Notes under the pieces: model-generated | Told to the model about the DNA's origin: nothing | Seen by the model: only the letters and a program-made list of their open reading frames with translations | Databases searched by the model: none | Made by a program: the position numbers and the translations under genes | Shown: piece by piece, positions 18,707 through 26,935 of the stretch | How positions within the stretch are numbered: position 1 is the first letter of the stretch | Layout of the letters: each line of letters starts with the position of its first letter | Assembly: GCA_959601045.1 (NCBI GenBank) | Contig: CAUGNZ010000009.1 | Coordinates: forward strand, 1 to 64,000 | Reading direction: 5' to 3' | Length of the DNA stretch: 64,000 nt | Source of the DNA: an uncultured Collinsella sp. | Lineage (GTDB): Bacteria; Actinomycetota; Coriobacteriia; Coriobacteriales; Coriobacteriaceae

Positions 18707-19501
18707 ATGAATACGTTCATCAGTGCGGTGCTCGTCGGCCTCGTCGGCGTGTTCTGCATGTGGGACTCCCGCCTGCTCGGTCGTCTTAACTTCGAGCAGC
18801 CCCTCGTTGGCGCTACGCTCGTCGGTCTGCTGCTGGGCGATGTGCCCACCGGCCTTGCCGTCGGTGCCGCCGTCGAGCTCGTGTCCATGGGCCTGGTGCA
18901 GGTCGGCGCCGCCGTTCCGCCCGATATGGTCCTGGGCGGCATCGTGGCCGCTGCCTTTGCGTGCCTGACCGATGCTTCCGCCGAGACCGCCATGACGATC
19001 GCCATCCCGGTCGCCGTCCTGGGTCAGCTCCTCGGCATCGTGTTCCGTTCCATCATCGCCGCCCTCACCCATGTGGCAGATAGCGCGATCGATAACGGAA
19101 AGTTCAAGACCGCCTACCGTATGCACATCTGCGCCGGCTCCGGTCTGTACGCCGTCATGTACTTCCTGCCGATCTTCCTCGCCGTCTTTGTTGGCACCGA
19201 CCTGGTTCAGGCCATCGTCAACATGGTTCCCGAGTGGCTGTCCACTGGTCTTAACGTTTCGACCAAGATCATGACCGCCTACGGCTTGGCCCTGCTGCTC
19301 ACCATGATGATCAAGAAGGGTATGACTCCGTTCCTGTTCATCGGTTTCCTGCTCGCCGCTTACCTCAACCTGTCCGTCATCGCGGTCGCTCTGATCGGTG
19401 TGTGCCTGGCTGTCGTCTTCATGGGCTTCAAGTTCAACGGTTCCCATGCAGCCGCCGGTGTCGATTCCGACTACGATCCGCTCGAAGACGACGAAGACTA
19501 A
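18707..19501 (+). CDS. PTS mannose-family EIIC membrane subunit
   Basis: This 264-residue membrane protein has six or more hydrophobic helices and the EIIC-Man signature near the N-terminus (VGLLLGDVPTGLAVGAAVEL). Together with EIID it forms the sugar channel. It ends in an acidic tail (YDPLEDDED). GAAAGGAG precedes ATG 18707, 36 bases after the EIIAB stop. The EIID gene begins 13 bases after its stop. Confidence 0.95.
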   Translation: MNTFISAVLVGLVGVFCMWDSRLLGRLNFEQPLVGATLVGLLLGDVPTGLAVGAAVELVSMGLVQVGAAVPPDMVLGGIVAAAFACLTDASAETAMTIAIPVAVLGQLLGIVFRSIIAALTHVADSAIDNGKFKTAYRMHICAGSGLYAVMYFLPIFLAVFVGTDLVQAIVNMVPEWLSTGLNVSTKIMTAYGLALLLTMMIKKGMTPFLFIGFLLAAYLNLSVIAVALIGVCLAVVFMGFKFNGSHAAAGVDSDYDPLEDDED

Positions 19502-19514
19502 GGAGGAACACACT

Positions 19515-20348
19515 ATGGCAACCGCAACCAAGGACGTGTCCCTGAACAAGAAGGTCAGCCAGTTCTTCTGGCGCTCCTGGGCCATCCAGGCCTCTTGGAA
19601 CTACGAGCGTCAGATGAACATGGGCTTCCTCTACGGCATGGTTCCCACGCTCGATCGCCTCTATCCGGATGAGTCCGACCCCAAGCAGCTCGCTGCTAAG
19701 AAAGAGGCTTACCACCGTCACATGGCGTTCTACAACTGCACCCCGCAGACGAGCGCTTTCATCCTGGGCCTCGCTGCCTCCATGGAGGAGGAGTACGCCA
19801 AGGATCCCGAGAACTTCGATCCCGATTCGATCAACGCGGTCAAGACCTCCCTCATGGGTCCGCTTTCCGGCATCGGTGACTCCTTCTTCCAGGGCACCAT
19901 CCGCGTTATCGCCTTTGGCCTGGGCGTTCAGCTGGCTCAGCAGGGCTCCATCATGGGCCCGATCCTGGCCATGCTCATCTCCATCGTCCCCTCTGTGCTG
20001 ATCACTTGGTTCGCAGCCAAGATGGGCTATCAGGGCGGCCACGAGTACCTGAGCAAGCTTCAGGGCGGCGACCTCATGGAGAAGCTCATGTATGTCTGCG
20101 GCATCGTGGGTCTTATGTCCGTGGGCGGCATGATCGCCACGCTGATCGGCGCCACCACCCCGCTGCAGTTCGCTGAGGGCACCGTCGTGATCCAGGACAT
20201 CCTGGACGGCATGATGCCCCAGATGATCTCCCTCGGCCTCACCGGCCTTATGTACTGGCTCATCAAGAAGAACGTCAACACCGGTTGGCTTCTCGTGATC
20301 GCCATCGTGGGCGGCATCGCCCTCTCCGCGGCCGGCATCCTGGCCTAG
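19515..20348 (+). CDS. PTS mannose-family EIID membrane subunit
   Basis: This 277-residue EIID partner of the EIIC at 18707 has the family motif MGPLSGIGDSFFQGT at about residues 112-126 and hydrophobic helices in the C-terminal half. AGGAGGAAC precedes ATG 19515; the reading frame stays open upstream inside EIIC but that part is not coding. Two hairpins follow its stop before the deglycase gene at 20548. Confidence 0.95.
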   Translation: MATATKDVSLNKKVSQFFWRSWAIQASWNYERQMNMGFLYGMVPTLDRLYPDESDPKQLAAKKEAYHRHMAFYNCTPQTSAFILGLAASMEEEYAKDPENFDPDSINAVKTSLMGPLSGIGDSFFQGTIRVIAFGLGVQLAQQGSIMGPILAMLISIVPSVLITWFAAKMGYQGGHEYLSKLQGGDLMEKLMYVCGIVGLMSVGGMIATLIGATTPLQFAEGTVVIQDILDGMMPQMISLGLTGLMYWLIKKNVNTGWLLVIAIVGGIALSAAGILA

Positions 20349-20382
20349 TCGCGACTAAGCGCCTAACCGCTTTCCCCCGGGG

Positions 20383-20457
20383 GCCTGCCTGGCATCCCAT
20401 ACCCCAGGCAGGCTTCCATCCCCAAAATGCGACAAAGGGACAGTTCCTTTGTCGCAT
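20383..20457 (+). terminator. Two hairpins between EIID and the deglycase gene
   Basis: GCCTGCCTGG / CCAGGCAGGC (20383-20413) and a perfect 12-bp stem ATGCGACAAAGG / CCTTTGTCGCAT (20427-20457) follow the EIID stop. Neither has a good T run, so partial termination or mRNA stabilisation is more likely than a full stop. Confidence 0.6.
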
Positions 20458-20547
20458 CCTCAACGGGCCGGCGACTCGGTCCAAACCACGGTAACCCTGC
20501 GAGCGCCCGGCAATGTGGCGCCGCAAAAATCGAAAGGAATGTGTCAG

Positions 20548-21531
20548 ATGTACGAGATCGACCTTAACCTCCCTAAGCAGATCGTCGCTGACGTCCTGTC
20601 CAACCACGAGATCCACAGCGTCGCTTTCGTCGGCTGCGGTGCTTCCATGTCCGACCTTTACCCCGCCAAGTACTTCCTGGCCAACAACACGGACAAGCTG
20701 AACGTTCAGATCTTCACCGCTAACGAGTTCAACTACGACACGCCTTCCTGGGTCAACGAGCACACCTTCGTGATCACCTGCTCCCTCGGTGGCTCCACGC
20801 CCGAGACCGTCGAGGCCAACAAGACCGCCAAGAAGCACAACTGCCCGGTCGTCTCCCTCACCAACAAGGCTGGCTCCGCTCTGACCGTCGACGCCGACCA
20901 CGTCATCGTCCACGGCTTCCACGCCAACTACGCTGCCAAGTGCGAGAAGCCCGGCTATGCCATCGCTCTTGCTCTCGAGATCCTTCAGCAGACCGAGGGC
21001 TATGACCACTACGAGGACATGATCACCGGCCTCACCAACGTTTTCGATCTCTGCGAGAACGCCGCTCAGCACTGCAAGAAGCTCGCCAAGAAGTTCGCCG
21101 AGGACTTCAAGGACGACAAGATGATCTACTTCATGGCCTCCGGTGCCTCCGAGAAGATGGCTTATTCTCACGCCGCCTTCCTGTTCACCGAGATGCAGTG
21201 GATCGACGCCGCCGCCTACAACACCGGCGAGTACTTCCACGGCCCGTTCGAGGTTTCCACCGAGGGTAAGCCCTACGTCTTCTTCATGTCCGATGGTGCT
21301 ACCCGTCCGATGGACGCTCGCGCCCTCACCTTCCTTGAGCGCATGGGCGCCAAGGTCGCTCTGATCGACTCCAAGGACTACGGCCTGGCTGACGCCGTGC
21401 CCGCGAGCGTCGTCACCTACTTCAACCCGCTGCTGCACCTCGCCGTTATGCGCGAGTACGGTAACCAGATCGCCGAGGCCCGTCAGCACCCGCTGACCAT
21501 GCGTCGCTACATGTGGAAGCTTTCCTACTAA
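20548..21531 (+). CDS. SIS domain sugar-phosphate deglycase (FrlB/FraB/GfrF-like), copy 2
   Basis: This 327-residue double-SIS enzyme begins directly with the first SIS domain (VGCGASMSDLYPAKYFL, 28-44). Glu215 (TEMQW) and His231 (GEYFHGPFE) match the catalytic Glu/His pair of FraB in spacing and almost in numbering, and the C-terminus is RRYMWKLSY. It probably splits the phosphorylated Amadori compound brought in by the PTS encoded just upstream. ATG 20548 is preferred because AAAGGA lies 9 bases upstream; the ATG at 20539 abuts that site. Third codon positions are strongly biased to C, suggesting high expression. Confidence 0.88.
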   Translation: MYEIDLNLPKQIVADVLSNHEIHSVAFVGCGASMSDLYPAKYFLANNTDKLNVQIFTANEFNYDTPSWVNEHTFVITCSLGGSTPETVEANKTAKKHNCPVVSLTNKAGSALTVDADHVIVHGFHANYAAKCEKPGYAIALALEILQQTEGYDHYEDMITGLTNVFDLCENAAQHCKKLAKKFAEDFKDDKMIYFMASGASEKMAYSHAAFLFTEMQWIDAAAYNTGEYFHGPFEVSTEGKPYVFFMSDGATRPMDARALTFLERMGAKVALIDSKDYGLADAVPASVVTYFNPLLHLAVMREYGNQIAEARQHPLTMRRYMWKLSY

Positions 21532-21565
21532 TCACAAGTAAGTAGACCTTACGGGTTGATTGAGA

Positions 21566-21596
21566 GGGGATGGGGTTTGCGCCCCGTCCCCTTTTT
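21566..21596 (+). terminator. Rho-independent terminator of PTS operon 1
   Basis: GGGGATGGGG pairs with CCCCGTCCCC (one G-T pair), followed by TTTTT, 35 bases after the deglycase stop. Confidence 0.88.
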
Positions 21597-21629
21597 GCTT
21601 TGGGGGCGTGTCTGTCGCGTCGCAAAACA

Positions 21630-21668
21630 CCAGATAAAACCTACCAAAATAAACCTGTCCCTTTTTGG
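21630..21668. repeat. 39-base dispersed repeat, copy 1
   Basis: This segment (core AAACCTACCAAAATAAACC) recurs in reverse complement at 31707-31745 with one mismatch. Here it lies just upstream of the HAD gene's ribosome site. Confidence 0.88.
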
Positions 21669-21687
21669 CAGGTGGGAGGAGATGCGT

Positions 21688-22317
21688 ATGATCAAGGCAG
21701 TGCTGTTTGATATGGACGGCGTGCTGGTCGATACCGAGTGGTTCTACAACCGTCGCCGCGTGGCGTTTATGGAGGAAAAGGGGTTCCACTTTGACGAGAT
21801 CCCCGATCTTTCGGGGTCTAACGAGCCTGCCATCTGGAAGTCGCTGGTGCCCGACGATGTTGAGCTGCGCGAGCGCTTGCGCGTTGAGTACAAGCAGGTC
21901 TACAGCCCGGTTCACCCTGTTCCGTATGCCGAGCTGCTCAACGAGCAGACGGAGCCGGTGATGCGCGAGCTGCACGAGCGCGGCGTCAAGTGTGCCATCG
22001 CGAGCTCGTCCTATCGCGAGCTCATTGACGAGCTGGTGGAGATTGCCGGTATCACCGACGTGCTGGACTACACCATCAGCGGTCACGAGTGCAGTGCATT
22101 TAAGCCCGACCCCGAGATCTACCTGCGTGCCATGGAGGCGCTGGGTGTGGAGCCTACCGAGTGCCTGGTTATCGAGGACTCGCCTTTGGGCATCGAGGCC
22201 GGCAAGCGCTCCGGCGCGCGCGTCCTGGCGCTGCGTCCGCACGAGGGCGTTAACCTGGACCAAACGGGAGCCGACGCCGTCATCGACAACCTCGCCGACA
22301 TTCTGACCGCTTTGTAG
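21688..22317 (+). CDS. HAD family phosphatase (beta-phosphoglucomutase-like)
   Basis: This 209-residue HAD-IA hydrolase has the nucleophile motif DMDGVLVD (Asp8/Asp10), motif II ASSSYRE, Lys in FKPDPEIY and motif IV IEDSPLGIEAG. The alpha-helical cap lies between residues 15 and 80. It could dephosphorylate hexose or amino-sugar phosphates, or act as a mutase on beta-glucose-1-phosphate. ATG 21688 is preferred because GGAGGA lies 7 bases upstream; ATG 21682 is too close to it. A terminator separates it from the deglycase upstream, so it may be read from its own promoter. Confidence 0.88.
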   Translation: MIKAVLFDMDGVLVDTEWFYNRRRVAFMEEKGFHFDEIPDLSGSNEPAIWKSLVPDDVELRERLRVEYKQVYSPVHPVPYAELLNEQTEPVMRELHERGVKCAIASSSYRELIDELVEIAGITDVLDYTISGHECSAFKPDPEIYLRAMEALGVEPTECLVIEDSPLGIEAGKRSGARVLALRPHEGVNLDQTGADAVIDNLADILTAL

Positions 22318-22411
22318 CGTCAATTCGCCGCAAGAAGTGCGGATTCACACGTCTCTTGCGGTGGATTGGCTCATTTTGGCTTCGATTTGATCCGTTTGGC
22401 TTCGACTCAGG

Positions 22412-22534
22412 CTAAGTGAGTAGACTTTTTGGCGCAGGCCGAGCACAAAGCGTATCTGCCTTAGTAAAACCGCAGGTCACGGAAGTGGCAGCTTTGGGTG
22501 TGCTCGGCAGGTCGCGAAAAGCCTACTCACTTAG
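22412..22534. repeat. 123-bp imperfect inverted repeat, MITE-like
   Basis: The ends CTAAGTGAGTAG and CTACTCACTTAG are exact reverse complements. The next 25 bases on each side also pair with few mismatches, for example CCGAGCACA with TGTGCTCGG. It lies in a 350-bp gap with no gene, between the HAD gene and yitT. No transposase is present. Confidence 0.85.
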
Positions 22535-22615
22535 AATTTGGCTCTTTGGTTGGGGGGCTGCTGGCTCGTTTTGGTTGTCGAGAGAGGGTGAATTGAAGCG
22601 CCCTCTCGCGCTCCA

Positions 22616-22624
22616 TGCTACAAT
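22616..22624 (+). promoter_or_regulatory. Extended -10 promoter of yitT
   Basis: TGCTACAAT has the extended -10 pattern TG-N-TAxxAT. A TTGAAG lies upstream at poor spacing (20 bases). Transcription would begin near 22631, about 40 bases before the gene. Confidence 0.45.
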
Positions 22625-22669
22625 CGCCGGCATGCCCCACAATTACATCTGCCTTCGAAAGGAGCCTAC

Positions 22670-23677
22670 GTGGCGAACGCCATCGATCAGCTCACGGACC
22701 GCGTGCTCGTGCTCGGCCGTCTCACCATCGTCCGCCGCGCCATTACTGCCGTGGCGGTCACCATCTCCGCCGTTCTCCAGACATTTCTGATTCAGGCGTT
22801 CATTCGCCCCGCCGACCTGCTTCCGAGCGGCCTCACCGGCGTCGCGGTCCTGCTCGATCGCGTCACCTCGCTCGGCGGCGTTCATATCGACATCTCGCTC
22901 GGCATGCTCGCGCTCAACATCCCCGTGGCGCTCCTTTGCTGGAGCGGCATCAGCAAGCGCTTCGTCATCTTCTCGATGATGCAGGTCATGCTCTCGTCGC
23001 TGTTCCTCAACATCTTTCACTTCGCCCCGTTTTTGGGCGACAAGATCATGCTTATCATCTTTGGCGGCGTGGTCTCGGGCCTGGGCGCCGCCATCGCGCT
23101 TAAGTCCGGCGCATCCACCGGCGGCACCGACTTTATCGCGCTGTGGGTTTCCAACCATACAGGCAAGACCATCTGGGGCGTCATCTTTGGCTTTAACTGC
23201 GCTATCCTGGCGATCTTTGGCTTTATGTTTGGCTGGGACAATGCGGCGTATTCCATCGTGTTCCAGTTTATTTCGACCAAGACCATCGACAGTTTCTACC
23301 GACGCTACGACCGTGTGACGCTGCAGATCACGACACGCAAGGCAGACGAGGTCATGACAGCCTATGTTGACCATTTTCAGCATGGCATTAGCTGCGCCGA
23401 GGTCATTGGCGGATACAGCCGCGAAAAGATGTATCTGCTGCACGCCGTTGTCTCGACCTACGAGAGCCAGGACATTATCAAGCTGGTGTGCGATATTGAT
23501 CCCGGCGCCGTGATCAATGTGTTCCACACGCTCAACTTCGTGGGCGGCTGGTGGGGCGGCCATGTCGACGAGCCCATGCCCACGGCCGTACCCGATCCCG
23601 ACAAGCCCGCGCGCATGGCCAGCAGGCAGGCGCGCCTCAGCGAGCAGGACAGTCTGCAGCAGGACGACGGCAAGTAA
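22670..23677 (+). CDS. YitT family membrane protein (DUF161/DUF2179)
   Basis: This 335-residue protein has five or so predicted membrane helices (about 20-200) and a C-terminal cytoplasmic DUF2179 domain (about 210-300), the standard YitT layout. Diagnostic segments are RPADLLPSGLTGVAVLL and SGASTGGTDFIALW. Function in the family is unresolved. GTG 22670 is the start, with AAAGGAG 7 bases upstream. The last 30 residues are a charged, low-complexity tail. Confidence 0.9.
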   Translation: MANAIDQLTDRVLVLGRLTIVRRAITAVAVTISAVLQTFLIQAFIRPADLLPSGLTGVAVLLDRVTSLGGVHIDISLGMLALNIPVALLCWSGISKRFVIFSMMQVMLSSLFLNIFHFAPFLGDKIMLIIFGGVVSGLGAAIALKSGASTGGTDFIALWVSNHTGKTIWGVIFGFNCAILAIFGFMFGWDNAAYSIVFQFISTKTIDSFYRRYDRVTLQITTRKADEVMTAYVDHFQHGISCAEVIGGYSREKMYLLHAVVSTYESQDIIKLVCDIDPGAVINVFHTLNFVGGWWGGHVDEPMPTAVPDPDKPARMASRQARLSEQDSLQQDDGK

Positions 23678-23719
23678 GGATTTGCTGTATGTGGTGTATC
23701 GTTTTATCAAACTGAGATA

Positions 23720-23745
23720 ACATATAAAAAGACGTTATATACGTA
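23720..23745. promoter_or_regulatory. Putative GntR operator and promoter
   Basis: The AT-rich segment contains TATAA-N7-TTATA and the string AAGACGTTATA that is also found at the promoter of PTS operon 1. It lies about 45 bases before the GntR start, fitting autoregulation. Confidence 0.55.
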
Positions 23746-23781
23746 TTAGTTATTTCGCTATTTTGATAAGAGTGATCAGAT

Positions 23782-24501
23782 ATGCCCGCACCCAAAAATG
23801 CACCACTTTACCAGCAGATTTACGACGAAATCAAGGATGCGATCGAGAAAGGTGTTTATGCACCCAAGGAGCGTATCCCGTCCGAGCTTGAGCTTGCCGA
23901 GCAGTACGAGGTAAGCCGCATTACGGTGCGTCGCGCCGTTGAGGAGCTGTGCTCCGATGGCTACCTGGTTAAGCAGCAGGGCCGCGGCACCTTTGTCTCC
24001 ACGCCGCACATCAACCGCCAGTTCCACGCCTCGACGCTGCAGACGTTTACCGCGCTGTGTGCCGACAATGACATGAAGGCGGGTGCACACGTGGTCGATC
24101 GCCAGATTGTGCCGGCACGTCAAAACGAGATGGAGTTCTTTGGCCTGCAGAAGGACGCGCTGCTACTGCACATTAAGCGCGTGCGTACGGCCGACGGCGA
24201 GCCCATCTTTGAGGAAAACATCTTTGTGCCGTTTGATACATACCGTGAGCTGTTGACGGCCGATCTTGAGGACAAGTCGATTTTTGCCGAGGTCGAGCGT
24301 GTTGGCGGAACGCCGATTGTCTCGGTTGGCTACCGTACGGTCGAGGCCGTTCGCGCTAACGCCGAGCAAGCGGCCGAGTTGGGCATTGCTCCGCACGATC
24401 CACTGCTCAATCTGCGTGCCGGCTTTATCGGCCCCAATGGCGAGCCGGTCCTGATGGGTAAGCAGTACTACGTGGGTAGCCGTTACGTCATGGTGATGTA
24501 G
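23782..24501 (+). CDS. GntR family regulator with UTRA domain
   Basis: This 239-residue regulator has a winged helix at 5-72 (LYQQIYDEIKDAIEKGVY; VSRITVRRAVEEL) and a UTRA ligand domain at about 95-235. It resembles the regulators of fructoselysine and N-acetylglucosamine operons. Its promoter region shares AAGACGTTATA with PTS operon 1, making it the best candidate regulator of that operon although yitT and other genes lie between them. ATG 23782 is preceded by a weak GA-rich site. Confidence 0.9.
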   Translation: MPAPKNAPLYQQIYDEIKDAIEKGVYAPKERIPSELELAEQYEVSRITVRRAVEELCSDGYLVKQQGRGTFVSTPHINRQFHASTLQTFTALCADNDMKAGAHVVDRQIVPARQNEMEFFGLQKDALLLHIKRVRTADGEPIFEENIFVPFDTYRELLTADLEDKSIFAEVERVGGTPIVSVGYRTVEAVRANAEQAAELGIAPHDPLLNLRAGFIGPNGEPVLMGKQYYVGSRYVMVM

Positions 24502-24507
24502 CTCTAG

Positions 24508-24666
24508 TTGCGCGGTTTTCCAAACCGCGCAACGGCTCGACGCTGCAAACGCCCCTAAGCGGCAATCTGACGTTCAATCGTCGGTCGCGTACCAAAGTAC
24601 GCTTCCCTCCTCTTTCACGTCACCTTGCTCGCTTAGGGGCGTTTTCGCTGACTTATGCTCAACCAG
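24508..24666 (+). repeat. Post-stop structured repeat, copy B
   Basis: It begins 6 bases after the GntR stop with TTGCGCGGTTTT / AAACCGCGCAA. CTCGACGCTGC and an outer stem AACGCCCCTAAGC / GCTTAGGGGCGTT follow, and it ends like copy A. The central part differs from A and C and instead carries GCGTACCAAAGTACGC, shared with the element at 52797. Confidence 0.85.
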
Positions 24667-24693
24667 TGACGTTTTCGCGCTTGTCAAGAGATT

Positions 24694-24753
24694 AGCCGTT
24701 GGGGACGCTCTTAAACGACTGGTTATTCAAGAAGGTTCCCAACGACTAGTCGC
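24694..24753. repeat. Diverged GTTGGGGACG inverted repeat
   Basis: CCGTTGGGGACGCTCTTAAA and a partial reverse complement TTCCCAACGACTAGTCG follow repeat B in the same order as the pair following repeat A at 16283. Confidence 0.65.
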
Positions 24754-24758
24754 AGAAC

Positions 24759-24851
24759 GAGCGTGGATAATCTCCCGTTTTTGGCCCGATGGCGGCCTCA
24801 AAGTGGGAGATTATCCACGCTCATCCGGAAAGTGTCCAAAAATCCACGCTC
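24759..24851. repeat. Palindrome and GAGCGTGGAT motif cluster 1
   Basis: Arms 24759-24776 and 24805-24822 are exact 18-base reverse complements that begin with GAGCGTGGAT. A third copy of ATCCACGCTC lies at 24842-24851. The same decamer occurs at 35210-35324 and 40447. Confidence 0.85.
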
Positions 24852-24913
24852 GTTCCTTTCGGATTGCGCCGCCCGTGGCCGGCAGCCGTGCGGCACCGGT
24901 CCGCGTGGCGGCG

Positions 24914-24919
24914 TATAAT
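24914..24919 (+). promoter_or_regulatory. Putative -10 of recQ
   Basis: A perfect TATAAT lies 31 bases before the recQ start. No clear -35 is seen at the right distance. Confidence 0.45.
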
Positions 24920-24950
24920 CGGCGGCAGATGACTTGGACGTTAGGAAACC

Positions 24951-26933
24951 ATGACCGATAGCATGCAACAGACGGCGCTCGACACGCTCGGCGCCTATTT
25001 TGGCTACACCTCGTTTCGCCCGGGGCAGGACCGTATGGTCGATGCGATCCTTGCCGGCTGCGACGCGCTGGGCGTTATGCCCACGGGCGCCGGCAAGTCC
25101 ATTTGCTACCAGGTGCCCGCGCTCATGCTTTCCGGCATCACCTTTGTGGTGAGTCCGTTGCTGTCGCTTATGGAGGACCAGACCCGCGCGCTGCTCGCGG
25201 CGGGTGCGCGCCCCAGTTATCTCAACTCCAGCCTTACTCCGGCCCAGCAAAACACCGTGCTCAAGCGGGCGCGCGAGGGCCGCTACCAGCTTATGTACGT
25301 GGCGCCCGAGCGCTTGCTCGAGCCACGCTTTTTGGCCTTTGCGCAGGAGGCCGCGGCGGACGGCGGCATTGGCGTGCCGCTCGTGGCCATTGACGAGGCC
25401 CACTGCGTGAGCCAATGGGGCCAGGATTTCCGCCCCGCCTACCTGCAGATTCGTGAGTTCATCGATTCCCTGCCGCAGCGACCGATCGTGGCGGCCTTTA
25501 CCGCTACGGCAACCGAGCGCGTGCGTGCGGACATCCAGCAGATGCTCGGCCTGCAAAACCCCGCGACGGTGGTGACGGGCTTCGATCGCAAGAACCTCTA
25601 CTTTGGCTGCGAGGAGATGGGCGACAAAGCCAAGACCGCCTGGGTGCGCGACTATGTGATCGCGCATTCGGGCGAGAGCGGCATCGTGTATTGTTCGACC
25701 CGCAAGACGGTCGATGCGCTGGCAGGCGAGCTTGCCGAGGCGCTGGGCCCCAGCGGCATTCGCGTTGGCCGCTACCATGCCGGCATGGGCAACGACGCCC
25801 GCCGTCAAAGCCAGCGTGCCTTTATTGACGACGATCTTCAGGTGATGGTTGCCACCAACGCCTTTGGCATGGGCATCGACAAGCCCAACGTGCGCTACGT
25901 GATCCACAACAATGTGCCCGAGAGCATCGAGGCCTACTACCAGGAGGCGGGCCGCGCCGGTCGCGATGGCGACCCGGCCAGCTGCCACCTGCTGTGGAAC
26001 GGCAACGATTTTCGCATGCGTCGTTTTTTGATCGACCGCGGCGATGCGGCCGACGAGGCGCTCGACGACGAGCAGCGCGCGTGGGCGCTCCAGAATCGAT
26101 ATCGTCTGCTCAGCCAGATGGAGGGCTACTGCAATACCACCGGCTGCCTGCGCGAATACATGCTGCGCTACTTTGGCGACGAGGCCGCGGCCGAGCATGC
26201 GGCAGCGGCTGGTGCGGGCAGCACCGCCACGGACGAGGCCGAGGGCTGCGGCAACTGCAGCAACTGCCTTACGCAGTTCGAGGTCGAGGACGTCACCGAT
26301 ATGGCCCGCGCCACCGTGCGCTATGTGGCCACGCGCCCCATGCGCTTTGGCAAGTCGCTCATCGCCGACGTGCTCCACGGCGGCAACACCGAGCGCATTC
26401 GCCAGATGCATCTGGACGAGGATCGCGGCTATGGCGAGCTTTCGAGCGAATCGGTTGGGCGCATCAAGGATATCATCGGCCAGCTGTGCGGCCGCGGTTA
26501 TTTGGCCACCTCGCAGGGGCAGTACCCGGTTGTGGGCCTGGGTCCGCGTGCCGGCGAGGTCGAGGACGAGGCGTTTGCCTTTACCGTTAAGCGCCGCGCG
26601 TCCAAGCGCAAGGCCTCGGCCCGCGCTCGCCGTGCGGTGGACCTGCTGCGCGAGGAGGCCGAGCTGGACCAGCGCCCGCGCGTGGGCGACGATGCCGAGC
26701 TGTTTGAGCGTCTGCGCGTCCTGCGCAAGGAAATCTCGACCGAGCTGGAGATGGCGCCGTACATGGTCTTCTCCGACAAGGCCCTGCGCGGTCTGTGCCG
26801 CCTGCGTCCACAGACGCGCGACGAGCTGATCCAGGTCAACGGCATCGGCGAGAAAAAGGCCGACGCCTTTGGCGAGCAGTTTATGGCGGCGATTGAAGAA
26901 TTTGAGTCCGAGCATGCGCGGGATGGAGCGTAA
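24951..26933 (+). CDS. recQ: ATP-dependent DNA helicase RecQ
   Basis: This 660-residue 3'-5' helicase acts in recombination and fork repair. The motor domain (1-340) has the Q-motif region FRPGQDRMV, Walker A MPTGAGKSICYQ and the DEAH box (IDEAHCVSQWGQDF). A zinc-binding segment at about 390-450 has cysteines in YCNTTGCLREY and CGNCSNC. The RecQ C-terminal winged helix and an HRDC domain (about 575-650, FSDKALRGLCRLRPQTRDEL) complete the protein. The GntR gene at 26936 starts 2 bases after its stop, so the two are translationally coupled, an unusual partner for recQ. Confidence 0.96.
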   Translation: MTDSMQQTALDTLGAYFGYTSFRPGQDRMVDAILAGCDALGVMPTGAGKSICYQVPALMLSGITFVVSPLLSLMEDQTRALLAAGARPSYLNSSLTPAQQNTVLKRAREGRYQLMYVAPERLLEPRFLAFAQEAAADGGIGVPLVAIDEAHCVSQWGQDFRPAYLQIREFIDSLPQRPIVAAFTATATERVRADIQQMLGLQNPATVVTGFDRKNLYFGCEEMGDKAKTAWVRDYVIAHSGESGIVYCSTRKTVDALAGELAEALGPSGIRVGRYHAGMGNDARRQSQRAFIDDDLQVMVATNAFGMGIDKPNVRYVIHNNVPESIEAYYQEAGRAGRDGDPASCHLLWNGNDFRMRRFLIDRGDAADEALDDEQRAWALQNRYRLLSQMEGYCNTTGCLREYMLRYFGDEAAAEHAAAAGAGSTATDEAEGCGNCSNCLTQFEVEDVTDMARATVRYVATRPMRFGKSLIADVLHGGNTERIRQMHLDEDRGYGELSSESVGRIKDIIGQLCGRGYLATSQGQYPVVGLGPRAGEVEDEAFAFTVKRRASKRKASARARRAVDLLREEAELDQRPRVGDDAELFERLRVLRKEISTELEMAPYMVFSDKALRGLCRLRPQTRDELIQVNGIGEKKADAFGEQFMAAIEEFESEHARDGA

Positions 26934-26935
26934 CG

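Noticed and set aside
22412..22534. Insertion sequence
   Set aside because: There is no transposase frame and the element is only 123 bp; no insertion sequence or prophage gene was found anywhere in the window.
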